Shown: one piece after another, positions 29,811 through 43,578 of the stretch
How the letters are laid out: each line of letters begins with the position of its first letter
Numbering within the stretch: position 1 is the first letter of the stretch
DNA from: Wuchereria bancrofti
Lineage: Eukaryota; Nematoda; Chromadorea; Rhabditida; Onchocercidae
Direction: 5' to 3'
Length of the DNA stretch: 64,000 nt
Assembly (NCBI GenBank): GCA_005281725.1
Contig: SSBO01000009.1
Location: 9,455,795-9,519,794, forward strand
Notes under the pieces: generated by a model
What the model was told of the DNA's origin: nothing
The model's database searches: none
What the model saw: the letters and a program-made list of their open reading frames with translations, nothing else
Program-made: the position numbers and the translations under genes

Positions 29811-30972
29811 AGAGTAGAAATTAAATTAAAATTAAACTTATTTACGATTATTAAAATGATTTTGCTTAACTAGGATAATTTAATTATATGCAAAATTAAC
29901 TGATAAGAATGTATTCGATGTATTCAACAGTGAAAGCAAAAAGAAAAAAAAAAACTGAAATATGAAATGTTTCATAAAATTTGCATATTAATCAGAAATA
30001 TCAATTACTGATAGAGTAATTTAGTCTTATCTGTCAAACGCTTATCAATTAATATGCATTAACATTGCAGTAAATTACGTAGATTATTTTTAAAAATGTT
30101 GTATGCAGCAAATTAATGAAATAATATTTGTAGCGATATGATAAGATGACAAATGTTTGGACGACAGTTTCTTTTGCTAAAATAATCACTTTTTTTTCAA
30201 AGAAGTTACTAAAGTAATTTAATGATCAAATGATGAATTGAAGGAATATATTTTATTTTTTTTTTTTTGTAGACTAATTTGGTTAGGAAAATGGAATTTT
30301 ATCAAAAATCAAATAACAGCAAGCATTTGAAAGGAATAAAAACAAACTACAAACATTGTAACAGTGATAATATCCGAAGCATTTAATGTGAAAAAAAAAC
30401 AGAAAATAACAATCACAAAATATAAAAATGCCATAAATTATGAATTTTGGAAATCAAACTTTACAAAACCATAAATTGAATCAATAATTAAATAAAAACT
30501 ATGTAAGGATTTTTTGAGATACAAAAGGAATTTTCATAATAAATAATATCATGCTTACGCATTTAAATTATGGATTTCAGATTTCAAATAAAAGTTCGCA
30601 GAAAAAAAAAAGAAAATTCCGTTACGGAATATTTTGACTAGGACAGTTACAATAAACAAGGCAAAGATATGGGATGCAATTTCTATTTTATGACAGTGTA
30701 AAAATAATGCAATTAAATGATATCATAATGTTGGATAATTTTCAAGTCAAATTTCGTACATTTTCAATAATTTTTTAAACTTAACTTTTAAGAAGAAATT
30801 AAATATATTAACATTAATGCTTTTAATTCCTATACAACCCAATACAACGTAACCTATAGAGGAAAGCTACAATTTAAATGCAGCCGAATGGAGCTTACAA
30901 AAATATGCATAAACAGACAAATAAGCTCTTGAAAGTTAAATAGAAATGCAATCAGTAAATTTAAATTTGATG
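29811..30972. other. Intergenic gap between PACS stop and the downstream same-strand gene
   Basis: 1.16 kb, AT-rich, no gene seen. It should hold the PACS 3' UTR and the promoter or trans-splice region of the downstream gene. A small inverted repeat ATTCCG-TTA-CGGAAT lies at about 30616-30630. Confidence 0.6.
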
Positions 30973-33900
30973 TCATAAATCTCGCGATAATAAACAAATT
31001 GGGAAATACTTCACGTGTGTTTGCCACTGAGCAGAGATCTGGAAAAATCGTATCTCTGACCAAATACAACCATCGATCGAAACTGAAAAAGAAAAAAAAA
31101 AGAAAGATGATCAATGAAATGATGGACAATTTAATGAAAATCGCAAAACAGAAAAATGCATAAGTCATAAAGATTAATTTGTGATATTTTACTTGCTATT
31201 TTTAATTTAGATCAATTATTAGTATCATGGCTAAAAGGAGATAATCTCTTGTTACTATTATAATAATTCGAATTCAATCCTCCATAATTCATTGACTTCA
31301 TTGTATGCAAATAATCTGAGCCCCTTTTGTTTTAACAAATAATATGTGACAATCATTCTTTGAAATATTATCAAATAAAATAAGTCATTATTTTTTTTTT
31401 AATGACTTTGCTAGTTTTAAGAAAAGATGGTAGATGTTGCTATAAATTAACTTACCTGTAAGAGGATGTTTTCCACTACAAATAAGACGTGCTACATTGT
31501 TAATGCACTGAACTGAACTTTGACCTTCTGATTCATTTCGCTACAAATGAAAACTTCCACCAATAAAGTCAAATAATAAAGTCAAATAATTAAAATATGG
31601 TTATGAAAAAATCATAGAAAGTGAACAAAGAAATAGAGAAAATATAAAACTTATATTTTCAAATCAAAACAAAGTTGTTCTTGAATTTTACATTACACGT
31701 AAACAAAATGTATGAAAACGTTACTTTGCATTATACGTAAACAAAATCTATGGAATCATTATTTTACAAATTATGCTACTTATGTTTTTAAGGTGGAAAC
31801 GTACTTGCACTTTCTTCATTCCAAATTTATGCAACATTTTATCGCGCCTTCGCCCTTTGACAAATTGAAAAGAAAGAAGAGCACTAAATGGCTTCCGAAA
31901 TACTGCAAATGAACGAAATGCTGATCGAATTGAATACTTCAAAAATTGAGGTTCACGTTTGATTACTCCACTGCCACCGCTACCGGTACCACTATTTGCA
32001 CTGCTTTCATTCTTGAAATGAAAGCCATTAAATTATGAAATTACAAAAAAGAGCTGATTCATATGATGGAAGAAATAACCACATAAGTAGTATATTTTAA
32101 TAATATCAAAGTTCTAAAAATCAAAAACATAAAGATTGTCGTATTCCAAATAAATCTTTCAATTTAGATTATTATATATGCAAATTGTGACTTCGTACTT
32201 GCACATGAAAAAAATAAAAGCATTGCGAAAATAAAGACTTTAACTTACATTTTGATTATTTGGTATCCAATATTCGATTAGAAGGTCCTGTGAATCAGAT
32301 ATTTTGATATTATGTGGAGTTAACGGAGGAGATAATTGTTGCACACCAAAAATACTCTGCAACGATAACGTGAATTATTACTAATATATAAACAAATTTT
32401 TTCATTCATAGAAAAAAATGCTTAATTAATAAAACTATTTTTCATGAATTTAATTAATAACACTGCTTGAAAAAAAAGAGCGGGTTTAGGGACTAAAAAT
32501 ATGACACTGCAAAGGAATTCACAGAATTCTGCAATTTCAAAAGTATTAATCATTCTACTCTTAGTTATTTGGTTAAGTTGGGCATCAAAACGCTATTTTA
32601 TAAGATTTTATTAAATCTAAAACAAAATTTTAATGGGATTAGCAGATTTCAAAAATGAAATATACAAATCATTTTGCTAGTACCTGAGCTTCCTCATTAA
32701 GTCGTGCAGACATTGTGCAAGCTTCCATGTCCTCTTCAAACTGACCAACTCGAATTTCGGAAAGAAATGGAACGAACTGTGAACTTTCCTTTTCATCGAT
32801 TAAGCTGTAATTTTATCAATCAGCTCTTAAGAAATGTACAGTCAGAAGTGTCAAAAGGATGTCAAGAAAAGCATTAATATTAATCAAGCATTTAAGTAGC
32901 AGTTGGATAAAATTACTGAATGAACTATTAGCTACTTTCATCCACTAATTAAAATACTAATTAAATGACTAATTAAAATATAGTGGGAAGATAAGTACCA
33001 TTTGGACCAATCGAATAACTAACTAACAGTAATGAGAAATTAATATTTATATATTATATAAAATGAAAAGACATACGCTTTACTATGCAACTGTAACATT
33101 GCTTCACCAATTGGTAGTTTTCGAAATGTTCCCTCCGGTATATTTCGCAATTTTTCCGAAAATGCTTTTAACTCAGATATTATAAATTCATCAGGATTTT
33201 TGACGAAAAATTCACTCAATCCACATGCACCACCAGATGCAGTTTGAAGAACTTTACCAAGTGGACTAGACGGTTGTGTAATTACGCAAAATCTAAAATA
33301 AAATGAAAGAAAAAAAAAGCTAAAATAAAAAGTTGCCGTAAATAGTTCGATTATGTTGGTTAATAAGAAGAAAAAACTATTTATTTCATATAACTCATCA
33401 CATCAAATAAAATGTCTCACCTTAAAAAATTGATCCATTCAGCTGATTTATCTTGCAACGATTCAACATATGCACGAAGAACAAAACTAATTAATTTTTC
33501 CGAACCATTTACACCAAGAACTGTACACGGTGGAGATATTGATGAGCTGTTACAGCTTAAAATATCCTAATTTTCAAACTTTAATAAATTTTGACACAAA
33601 AATGAAACAGTAAACTTTTTTGTCGAAACTTTCTTGTATATATAAATCCTAATCGTAATTTGCTAATAAATTTTATAGAATACATACAAAAAATGCCTAC
33701 AATTTTTGTATTTTTGCAACAACTGATGAGATCAATAAGCGGCAATCATTGAATGATGAGCAATCCAGCACCCGAAAAACGGAACCAAAAAATGATGGAA
33801 TCTGGATATCAGAGCTATCACATAACCACAAACGTTCACTAACATTCCATAACTCTTCATCGTGTGTAACAGCGGATAACTACAAAAACTTGTCGTACCT

Positions 33901-36900
33901 TAATTAGAGTAACTATCACTATGAAACATAAAAAAGAAATCAAAAAAAAAGATAATAATTAGCTCCAAAAAACTATTTAAAAGTAAGAAAAGAAAGAAAA
34001 AAGTAATCCAGTAATATAGAGCGATGAACGAAATAAAGGAAACAAAGATGAAGCAACTATAAAAGACAACTCTAACTAATCATATCTATACTAAGTAATC
34101 AAATAATTTTATTCCAACTCTTAAGTTTTGAATTTGAAGAATTAAGCAATCAATTCCAAAAAATGTAATTCAAAACAATCCTGTAATTGCAATTTAGTTT
34201 AATTTCAGCTAAAATATGACGTATGTAATTTTACATAAATCTGATATACTAAATGTGATAAAGTAGTTAAATAAAATAAACCCTAAAGACTTAATTTTTT
34301 TATAATCGGAGTAAAGAGAAAAAAAATTACGCTACTTTTCTAACTATGTAACAATTTACCCAATCGGTGACAGATGTTGTACGCACAGGATGCCAATGAG
34401 ATTTCCCAACATTTCCTGCTGAATCAGAATTTGGCAAACAAAGAGGAAATGAAGCAGCAGAAGCTGATGCTGGTACATTCGAAGTGGTAAAATGAAGACC
34501 AGGAATACTACTCATTGTGGTAGTACTTGGAATTATTTCTGATGTTGCCAATAACTTTTGATGATTCTTTTCAACTGAAGCACATCTGCAACCAATAAAT
34601 TTAGTGCTTCTATACAACAAAAGCTTGAAACATCTATCGTCTACTTAAGAACTTTTAAACAAATGTATAATAAAGGATAATATTTACCTGGAAATATTCA
34701 GATCAAATAAAATAATAAAACTACACGTTAAGGAAACCTTAAACTACGTCTTTTTTCCCTTTTAAAAAAAAAATAATATAATAATAGATATGGTTAGAAA
34801 ACAATAATGAAGTATCTAACAAAGGTGAAACACTTCAAATAATAGAAAAAAATTATGTGACTGTTAAAATAGCCCTCACTTACATGTCAGATGATGCAAC
34901 CATTAAATTATCAACATCAGTGCTAACTTCTTCATCGCTATCCGTTTCTTCAGTATTATCCTGAAACGGATTTTCTTTTTTCTTTCTTATATTTGATTGC
35001 TTTAAAATGAAACAGCGTACTCGGATCAAAGAAAATGATTGAATTATATCAATACTTTATAATTGCTAACTGATGGTAACATTTCACGTGATGCAAAGTA
35101 TGGCTGCAAACTTGGTCGTGGATTGCTCACTATACTCAAATTATCCATGACCATTTCTGGTCCTGAATCCGATAAATTATCCAGTTCCTCGAACAGTTCC
35201 TCAAGCTCTTGTGCTGTCGGTGCTACACTATCGGTTCGTGATGTGGAATCTGAATAAATTAACAGTTATTGTCTAATATCCTTATTAAATTATAAAAAAA
35301 ATTTAATAAAAATCCAACGCTTGCAGATATATCTAACCTGCAATTCCTTCTTCAGAGATTTTGAATCGTTTTAACAAAGATGAGAATTTTTGCTTCAAAT
35401 TCTTCCGCGCTATTTTTCTTTCTTGTGTTTTCTTATACCTAGAAAATGCATAAACTGTCAATTGATAAAGTAAATATAGAGGGATAATACCTAAGAGTGC
35501 AAGAAAATGAAGAAAAAATCGTAGAATAAAGCATAGATGCATAGAATAGAACATTATAACCTGATAAGGAGTCAAAAAACAGAAAGCAATGAAGAATTTG
35601 TCGAATAATTGAAATTTAATGTATGAATATTTTACCTCTGCTTTGACTCTGAACGACTTGAATCCTGCATTTCCTGTTCGTCATTTGTTTCTTGTCCATC
35701 TGATGAACTGTCGTCGTCATCCTCACTTTCCAGTCCCTTCTCTTTGATCCTTCGTACACTTACTTCATTTTGAGCTTCGAATGCTTGACTTTGACAAGAC
35801 CCAACTATAAGTCGTCCAACTGCTGCAAATGAAATATTTCTCATCCATCATCAGAAATTCAAAATTCTCAATACTTAAGGAAACGAAACATAACACGACT
35901 GGAAATAAAGATTATTATCTCAACTGTTTCAACAACTTAAGCAACAAGAGTACTAGTTACACAAAAAAATTACAACATTATTTTTCGATGTTTTAATACT
36001 AGTCCCTTTAATATATCGATGACAAAACGTGCTTACAGAATAAATAAGTAAAAAATAATATTTGTAAACAACTAAATGCATCAATAATGACATAAACAAA
36101 CAAAAAAAAAAAGAAAACTACCATATGCAAATTTATTCTGTACCCAATTAGGCAGATATTGTGAATTATATCTACTTTACGATATCTAAAATTCCATTAC
36201 TAATTATAATAGCACTCTCACCGGTTATGATAAGGTAACTCACGATTGATATTTTGCACTTCATCCTTCTCTACATCTGGATCAAAAAGAGCAATCTCAC
36301 GAACAGAACAATTTTGGAGCACTTCCGATAAATTAATCGTACCTATAAGATAAAATGACATCTAAAAATCACATTTTGAAGGATATTTGAATTCTTCAAA
36401 TTCATGTTAAGTAAACTTCAATTAATAAAAGAAAGCCTGTAAAAATGCACCTGAAATGAGTTAGAAAAAAGTACCACCAAATATTGATGAGTAATATGCT
36501 ATAAAAAAAATTACCAAGTATCACCAAATAAAGATGAATAATATGCCATCAAAAAAAAAAAAAAAATTACCAACAGCAAGTGTTTTATAACCCAAAATTG
36601 GTCGGTTTTTATATCGTTTGCGTCTTTGAAGCAATATATGTAAGATATTTCCTTTTCTTTTCAAGAAATGTGGGTACTAAAAAATTTGGGCAACGTTTGC
36701 TGCGATCATCAGTTACCAAAAAAGTAAACAGAACACCATCCCATGAATACATATTGAATGTAAAGAAATAATACAAAACATATTACAAATAAATACAACA
36801 TTCTACGAAATGAAACGATGTAAAGTGGAAAATATATTAGAGAGAGAAAAAAAGAAACGATGCGCTTCTCTTAGAATTTGTTCGGAATTTATTATTTTTT

Positions 36901-37738
36901 TTTTGGATGTAACTTTAAACAAACGAATTTAAATGAACGTATTGAAAAAGTCAAAATTATATGACATAAAAATTTGCAATTCGATTAAAATACCTGTATT
37001 GTGAATGATATATTTAAATCTATATCAACTCTGCCGTTCCTAGATTGAATTAAAAAATCATTACTACGAAGAGATCGTTTCGAACCCTAAAAATACGAAA
37101 ACACTTGCGAACTGATACTGATATTTTGAAAGGTTAAAACTTCAATTGCACGATCCAACTCTTCGTGTAATTTCTTTTTTCTTTATAAAATGATACCCTA
37201 CTCGTCTTCCCGATTATAAATCACTTTCATTGGACCCGATTATATCCAAAGCCAAACAAAACGAATAATATAACTTTAACCTTTTTCATCATATTTCTCT
37301 TCACCAAACAATTGTCTGCGCCGTTCATGACAAAAATAATTCATAAAGCCAGCAGAACAGAGCGAAAGAGAGAAGAAGAAATAAAAGAAATTTTAAAGTT
37401 TAAATTTAAAAGCTTACGTGTAATTTAACAGTAATAACTAAAGTAGATTGATTTCCAAGAAATGCATTAAACACTAAGCGAGTTAAAGCCATTGAAAACA
37501 TTCTGAAAACATTCACAAAACATAAGAAATGTATGTAGAATAGCTATACAACGTAAGCAATATCATTTTCTAGCAAAAAAGAAAAATACATTACATTCCA
37601 ATTAATTTAAATGCTTAATTAGCAATGAGAAAAGGAGGAAAAAACGATCAACCGTTGTACGGCACAAGTAACTGTTCGATCCGTTTCCCAGTTTGCAAAC
37701 AATCGCATAGGTACCGTACGATTTGTAACAATATCCAT
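30973..37738 (-). CDS. pacs-1: PACS family sorting adaptor (phosphofurin acidic cluster sorting protein)
   Basis: PACS proteins are cytosolic adaptors that bind acidic-cluster motifs in furin and other cargo and act at the TGN, endosomes and ER. Eighteen exons on the - strand: 37738-37653, 37502-37418, 37086-36994, 36676-36571, 36342-36244, 35822-35636, 35438-35338, 35249-35071, 34999-34884, 34585-34360, 33879-33701, 33555-33421, 33292-33077, 32804-32684, 32356-32249, 32011-31805, 31540-31456, 31082-30973. They sum to 2439 nt, 812 aa plus stop. Landmarks: [12 protein letters not shown] near residue 11; cargo-binding region with [17 protein letters not shown] near 105-123; acidic cluster [11 protein letters not shown] near 190; FKQ-like [16 protein letters not shown] near 230-248; C-terminal PACS domain including VVAKIQKFCNSSS and [19 protein letters not shown] near the end. 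An in-frame TGA lies just upstream of the ATG. The gene is complete. The symbol is by family; family identity is very secure. Confidence 0.93.
36467..36573 (-). repeat. Tandem duplication of the PACS intron 4 donor region
   Basis: Two copies of a unit of about 50 bp. On the - strand each begins TTGGTAATTTTTTT and continues through ..ATATTATTCATC..TTTGGTGAT/GTAC-like sequence. The first copy carries the authentic 5' splice site of the exon ending at 36571; the second carries a decoy donor with GT at 36514-36513. Use of the decoy would read into an in-frame TGA. Confidence 0.65.
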
Positions 37739-39506
37739 ATTGTTTCAATGATTGAATGATTCAAATAACGAGCCAATCAACTGATTAAACTAGATAAGTG
37801 ATTATTCATTCATCTCTACCAATCATACAAAGCTGAAAAATGTATGAAATGATCAAAGATTACGCTTCAAAATGTTATTTTATAATAAAATAAATTATCA
37901 AAATAGGCTAATATGATCAAACACTAATTTTTCACCTCACAAATACTATTTCTAATATTTCTTTCAAACAATTTCGCTAACTTTTTTGTTCATATTATCT
38001 AACATGATATTTACTTTTCTATCTTTTCCTTAAATTTTATCAATTTTTAATATTTATATCAATATATCTCCTAAAAATTCTCTCACTAATTTCTTTCTTC
38101 CACATTTACATACATATGTATATACCTACTACACATTTAAACACCTTATTAACTTTTAATTGTTGTCTAAAATATATTTTACAAATAAATTATTAAATAT
38201 ATTCCTTACTGATGAACTATTTGTAAACGAAAAAGTTTTACCTTTTTCCCGTTTCTTCAATTTTATTTGGATAAAAATCTGTGAAAGTATTATTCAATAA
38301 GTAATAAATAAACATTATTAGATGTGGCAGCAAATAAAAGATTAAATTCCTGCAAAATGATAAGTATTTAGAATTGAAAATACAAACACATACAACGTAA
38401 AAAAAGCCAATGTATGACAAATTAATATTTACTTTCCCTCTCTTTTCTTTTAGTTTCATCAAAATTTTTTATCGATTTTGAAATAATGTTTTTAGATTAA
38501 CTGGAAGTTAATTTCAAGTTAAAAATAGCAATGAAAACAATAGGAATAACGATAATAGGAAACGTAATAAAAGTTAAATCTCACGTAAGACGTTAACTAT
38601 TTCACAGCGTCCCATCACTCATAGCATTGTATGGCCGACATTCCAGCAACTAAAAGTAAGGAAGAAGAGAGATGTTGGTAAAATTATTGAAGGAAGGGTA
38701 TCGTTACTGCGCTTCAATTAAATGTCACACCTAAGTGGCTTAGTCTCTCTCCCTCTCTCTTTCCCTCTCTTTGTTTCTCTTTTTCTTTCCCTTACTTTTT
38801 CCCTTTCTCTACTTTCTCTTTTTCACTTTCTTTTGATTTTATTTTTTCCATTTTTACCTTCATCTTTCTTTATCCCTCTTTCAACCTCATCTTGTTACTT
38901 TTCATTTTTTTTCCTCTTTAATCTCTCATTGATCCTTCTTTTCGTACTTTTTTCTTTCTCTCTCTTCATCCTTTTATTATCTAAAAGTTCAATAAGAGAT
39001 TATTTCAAAAAGAAAAAAAAAAATTTATTTTCAATTTTTGTGAATTGATTGCAAGAATAAAAAAAGGAAATAAAAAATTGGGTACAAGTGAGAAACGACG
39101 ATAGATTGTACATTTCTTCCATTTTTCAATGTTTATACCAACTGTACATAATATGAAATTGTAATAATGAAAAATCAACGAATATTTAAATTAATTTAAT
39201 TTCTTTTTCACTTTCTTCCACAAATTATAATCGAAAATTTAAAACATTTACAGATAAAAAAATTAAGTAAATAAATAAAGGAAAAAAACGAAGTTAAACT
39301 TTAAGCACTTCCAAAAATTCCGAGAATTTTTAAAAAATATTAAATGAAAGCCAAAAAAAAAATTATGTGGATGAATTTTCCCTGCAAGAGCATTCATTGA
39401 TTATTTGAAAACTATAAAATTATAATAAAGTGTTTTCTTTTTTTCTCTTTTTTTATTCTTAATTTAATTAAAGATTTGAAAATTACATATTTCATTTGGA
39501 TAAGGT

Positions 39507-39780
39507 TAAGAATAATAATAATAGTAATAATAATAGTAGTGATAATAATAATAATAATAATAATAAATAGAAGCAAATCTTTTTAAGAAGGAAGTCACTA
39601 AATGCAAAAACAAGTTCATTAGTTTTGTTCTCTGTTAAGCAAATTAAATGCTGTTGTTGTAATCATTATTATTATTATTATTTATTATCATTATTATTAT
39701 TATTATTATTATTGCTATTATCATTATCATAATTATAATAATTATTATTATTATCATTCGTTATTATTATTAATTATTAA
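39507..39780. repeat. Opposed AAT and ATT triplet microsatellites
   Basis: An (AAT)n-type run at about 39507-39568 and, about 95 bases on, an interrupted (ATT)n/(TTA)n run at about 39662-39780. The two are complementary on one strand and could pair as a long hairpin. Confidence 0.75.
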
Positions 39781-41065
39781 TTTTAATTGCTATTGAATAA
39801 ATTGATAAAATATGGTTGAAACCAGTCTTAATTTGGTCTCAGCAGAAAATTAAGGAATTAAATTCATTACTGCATTTTTGTTTTAGTGGTGAATAAATGA
39901 GGGAGAAGTAATGGCATGAAAAGAAAAAAATCACATTAAATGATAACTAAAATTTTCACTTTTAAAATTTTTTCAAAAAAAATTGTATCACAATGTGTAC
40001 TCTCAGTAATTCCATTTCTGCATATTAATGAAAACGATTGGTGGGAAATGATTAATGCCTAATTATATTTAATATGCTAATATTTAATACCGGAATAATC
40101 ATTTAAAATTCATACTTTTCAATTTGAAATTAAAAATTAGAGGTTAATGGAAGAAGTAAAATGCTTAAAATTGATTTATTTTAGCATTTATTCTTCCTTC
40201 ATTAGCTTTTAATATTCGCTTCACTTCATTCTGACTTTTCATTATCATCGGCCATTATTATCAGTCATAAAATAGCTTGCACTATTACTATTTAAAACTG
40301 AAATTCCTTCTTAAGGATTATTTTAAATTGCAAAATGAATTATTAATACTCAAATGTAAACTTTTGTATGACTTTATTCTTAAAAATATAACCATGTAAT
40401 GGGCGAAATTTAATTAAATATACGAATTAGATTCTAAAAAATGACTAAAATTAAAAGGTATAACTAAAATTATATAAATTTCAATTTTTTTATAACCCGA
40501 TGCATCATAATGATGGCGTATTTGAATTTTGCATAAGATCATTTATCTTATTTATGAAAATGAATTAATCAAACATAAATTACTGTATAGTTTTGTTTTA
40601 ATGGAACAAGTTGTTGCTATATTTAATGAAATTTATCTTTTTTTAATAATACAATTTAATTGAATATATTTCATCATATATGTATATGATTTGTTGATCA
40701 TTCAAATCTTAATCAATTGAAAAAGTTAAATGATAATATTGAAAACAATTTTTGTTTTTTAAACAAAAACAACAATCTTTAAGAGTTTATTACAGCAAAT
40801 GATTTTAAACTTTGGTTCAGTGAACTGATCCTTTCTAACATTTGTTAAAAATTTTCAAAAAAAAAAAAACCCCAAAAATTTAAAAATTAATTTTTGACTT
40901 TATTATTTTAATTTTGCACAATTTACCGAAGATTTTCTGAATAATTTGCGGAAAATAATTTTATTAAAGATGCAGTAAGTGCTTATTTTTTTTAGTTTAA
41001 GGATTTTTATTCATATATTTTTTAGATTTATATTGCCAATTTTCATATTAATGAATAAGTTATAC

Positions 41066-41080
41066 NNNNNNNNNNNNNNN
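41066..41080. other. Assembly gap (15 N) flanked by a 158-bp duplication
   Basis: The 158 bases at 40908-41065 are repeated at 41081-41238, immediately either side of the Ns. As at 6369, this looks like overlapping contig ends that were not merged. Confidence 0.9.
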
Positions 41081-42783
41081 TTAATTTTGCACAATTTACC
41101 GAAGATTTTCTGAATAATTTGCGGAAAATAATTTTATTAAAGATGCAGTAAGTGCTTATTTTTTTTAGTTTAAGGATTTTTATTCATATATTTTTTAGAT
41201 TTATATTGCCAATTTTCATATTAATGAATAAGTTATACAGATTTTGCAATTATGCAGAAATTGATAATATCATATATTGATAACATCCAAATATTGAAAA
41301 AGAAAAAACTTTATATATATATATAAATTAAGAACCACTTTAATGAATAAAATTCGTAAACACTAAAACTTTGAAAAAAAAAACATTTTAACAGACTAAA
41401 TTAGCACGGCTTAAAATTTAACAATTATTATAATCAATTAAATCATTGTATATGATAATTTAAAAGCCATTGTATTAAATTAACATTTTAATATAACATA
41501 ATTTGAAAATTATTTTGATGATAAATGAACAAAATATTATTTTTAGAATTAATTGGAAAAAAAAATAGAATTAATATTATTTTTCATTTTAATGAATTGA
41601 TAAAAATGAACAAAATGGAATTAAAGTTTTAAAATAAGAAAGAATGAGGAAAATTCATTTCTCATCGGTATATTTGACATTTAGATAAGTAATTCGTTGT
41701 AGCAAAATGATTGCAAATTAATGGATATGATAATAAATGAGTGAAAATGGTTATATCAGCTGTTAATGATTGATAAATTCATTTTCAAATGATACAAAGA
41801 AAAATGAAAGGAAAAGAAAATGAATGTTTTTTTTTTCTTTTTTCTTTCATTTTTCTTCTTCCATTGACATCCATTTCTAATTGTATTTACTTTTGAATGA
41901 TATATTGTTAGCATTTAGCAGCAATTTGCAAAAATTCAATATGTAATACGGAAAATGTTTGTTTATTTGCTTGCTTTTTCTATTAAAAAAAAAGAAATAA
42001 ATTTTTTTCTAAAAAAAAAGATTGAAAATTTGGTATGAATTATTTACTGGATTTACTTAAAAAATAATTTTAAAACTTTTTGATAGTAATAAATTTCATA
42101 TAATGGCATAGCAGTTTTTTTGAGAACTTTTTTCCTCTCTTTTTTTTTCTTTTTTGTTTTTGTAGAATGAAAGGTATTTGATAATATGGAATTGAAGTTT
42201 TGGAAAAATTCTAAATTCATGGAATTGTCTGAATGAATGTTAATGAATTGAATTTAGCTAGATAGCAAAACAGTGAAATTCATTTACCGAATTATTTAAT
42301 TGTTACGAATTAAAATTAATTAGCAAAAAAGAATTGAAAGGAATTGAAAATTCAAATTAACAAAATAGCAGTAAGATAAAATTGATTTACAGAACAGTTT
42401 AAAATGTTACACAAATTTAAATTAATTACATAGCAACAATAATCATGGAAGCAACAATCTTTCATCAAAATTCTCACTCATTAATCAACAATTATTCATT
42501 ACTTAGATAAAATTAACTGGGAAATGAAATTAAAACATTGCTTGTTTTAAGCGATTTGATAAGAAATTAAAATGAAATTTGAAATGAACCAATAAGGATG
42601 TATTTTATTTTATTTATTTTTTTTTTTAATTTTTTGTCACAATAAAGAAGAAGAAAATTAATTCTAAAAACAGACAGAAAGAAAAAATGAGAAAATGGGA
42701 TTTTCGTTTGTTTTTCTTTTTTCTTGTTTTGATTGGAAATTGAAGATGCTTCCAAACTTTCAGTTAATAGAAATGCATCAATT

Positions 42784-42836
42784 TGAAAGTGTGAGAGAAA
42801 GAAAGAGAGGGAGGGAGAGAGAAAGAGAGGGAGGGA
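42784..42836. repeat. GAGA/GGGA purine repeat
   Basis: A GAGAGAAAGAGAGGGAGGGA-type run, intergenic. Confidence 0.75.
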
Positions 42837-43551
42837 AATTAATGAAAAGTCAAGTATTATTAAAATGATTTATTTCGTTACTCTTTTTTTTGATTATTTT
42901 GTTTCAATAAAACAATATTTTTTGTTACGTTCTTTTCCTTTCCTTTTTTTTGTTTAAAATAAAATAACAAAGTTTGCAACAAATATGAAAAGCAATGGAG
43001 TGGAAAAAAGATAACGAATGAAAAATTGGAAATAATGTGTAAATAAATAAAATTAGTAAATATGTAAAATGAAACTGAATAATAATTGTAAACAAGTGTG
43101 ATTGTTTGATAATAAACAAGTTATTTTGATGCAACGAATCGATCACTATTGTCCATTGTTATCTTATTTTGTTCAATTTTGTCAGATAGCTGTCGTCTAT
43201 TCATCATCTTTCTTCTTATCAGGAAAAAAAAAAAGTTTTTTTCTTTCTAAAATTTGATCATACTATAAGTTCAAAGATTATAAATGAATTTGAAAAAAAA
43301 AAAGGTGAAAGAAAATGAGGGAAAAGTAGGAGAAAGAGGAAGAAATGGGATTGGAAATGGAAAAGTGAGAGAAATTTTTATTTGAATTATATAAAAAATT
43401 TTAATTAAAAAGTTTAAAGACTAAGATTAAATTAAGTAAACAAAAAAATTTTTTTTTTCATTAAATTGAGCAAAAGAATTTTGTTTTTCAAGTGAATAAA
43501 AAAACTCGCAAATTTAACGACAAATTATTTTACATCGTAATGTATGAATTG

Positions 43552-43578
43552 CTATTATTATTATTATTATTATTATTT
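43552..43578. repeat. TTA triplet microsatellite
   Basis: Short (TTA)n run followed by degenerate TTATTATAAATTACAA-like units to about 43670. Confidence 0.75.

Noticed and set aside
29700..29825. Open frame beginning MFTIGVLIVAIAVCSSWFVY on the - strand
   Set aside because: It reads as a transmembrane helix but ends at an in-frame stop with no good donor. The overlapping frame starting MDVYNRRINC splices in phase to the next exon and was preferred.
30854..31168. 104-codon open frame on the - strand
   Set aside because: It overlaps the last PACS exon in the wrong frame; the PACS frame is clearly the conserved one.
38722..39048. 108-codon open frame on the + strand
   Set aside because: It is a translation of a CT-rich simple repeat (Ser/Leu/Phe only), with no splice signals and no family resemblance.
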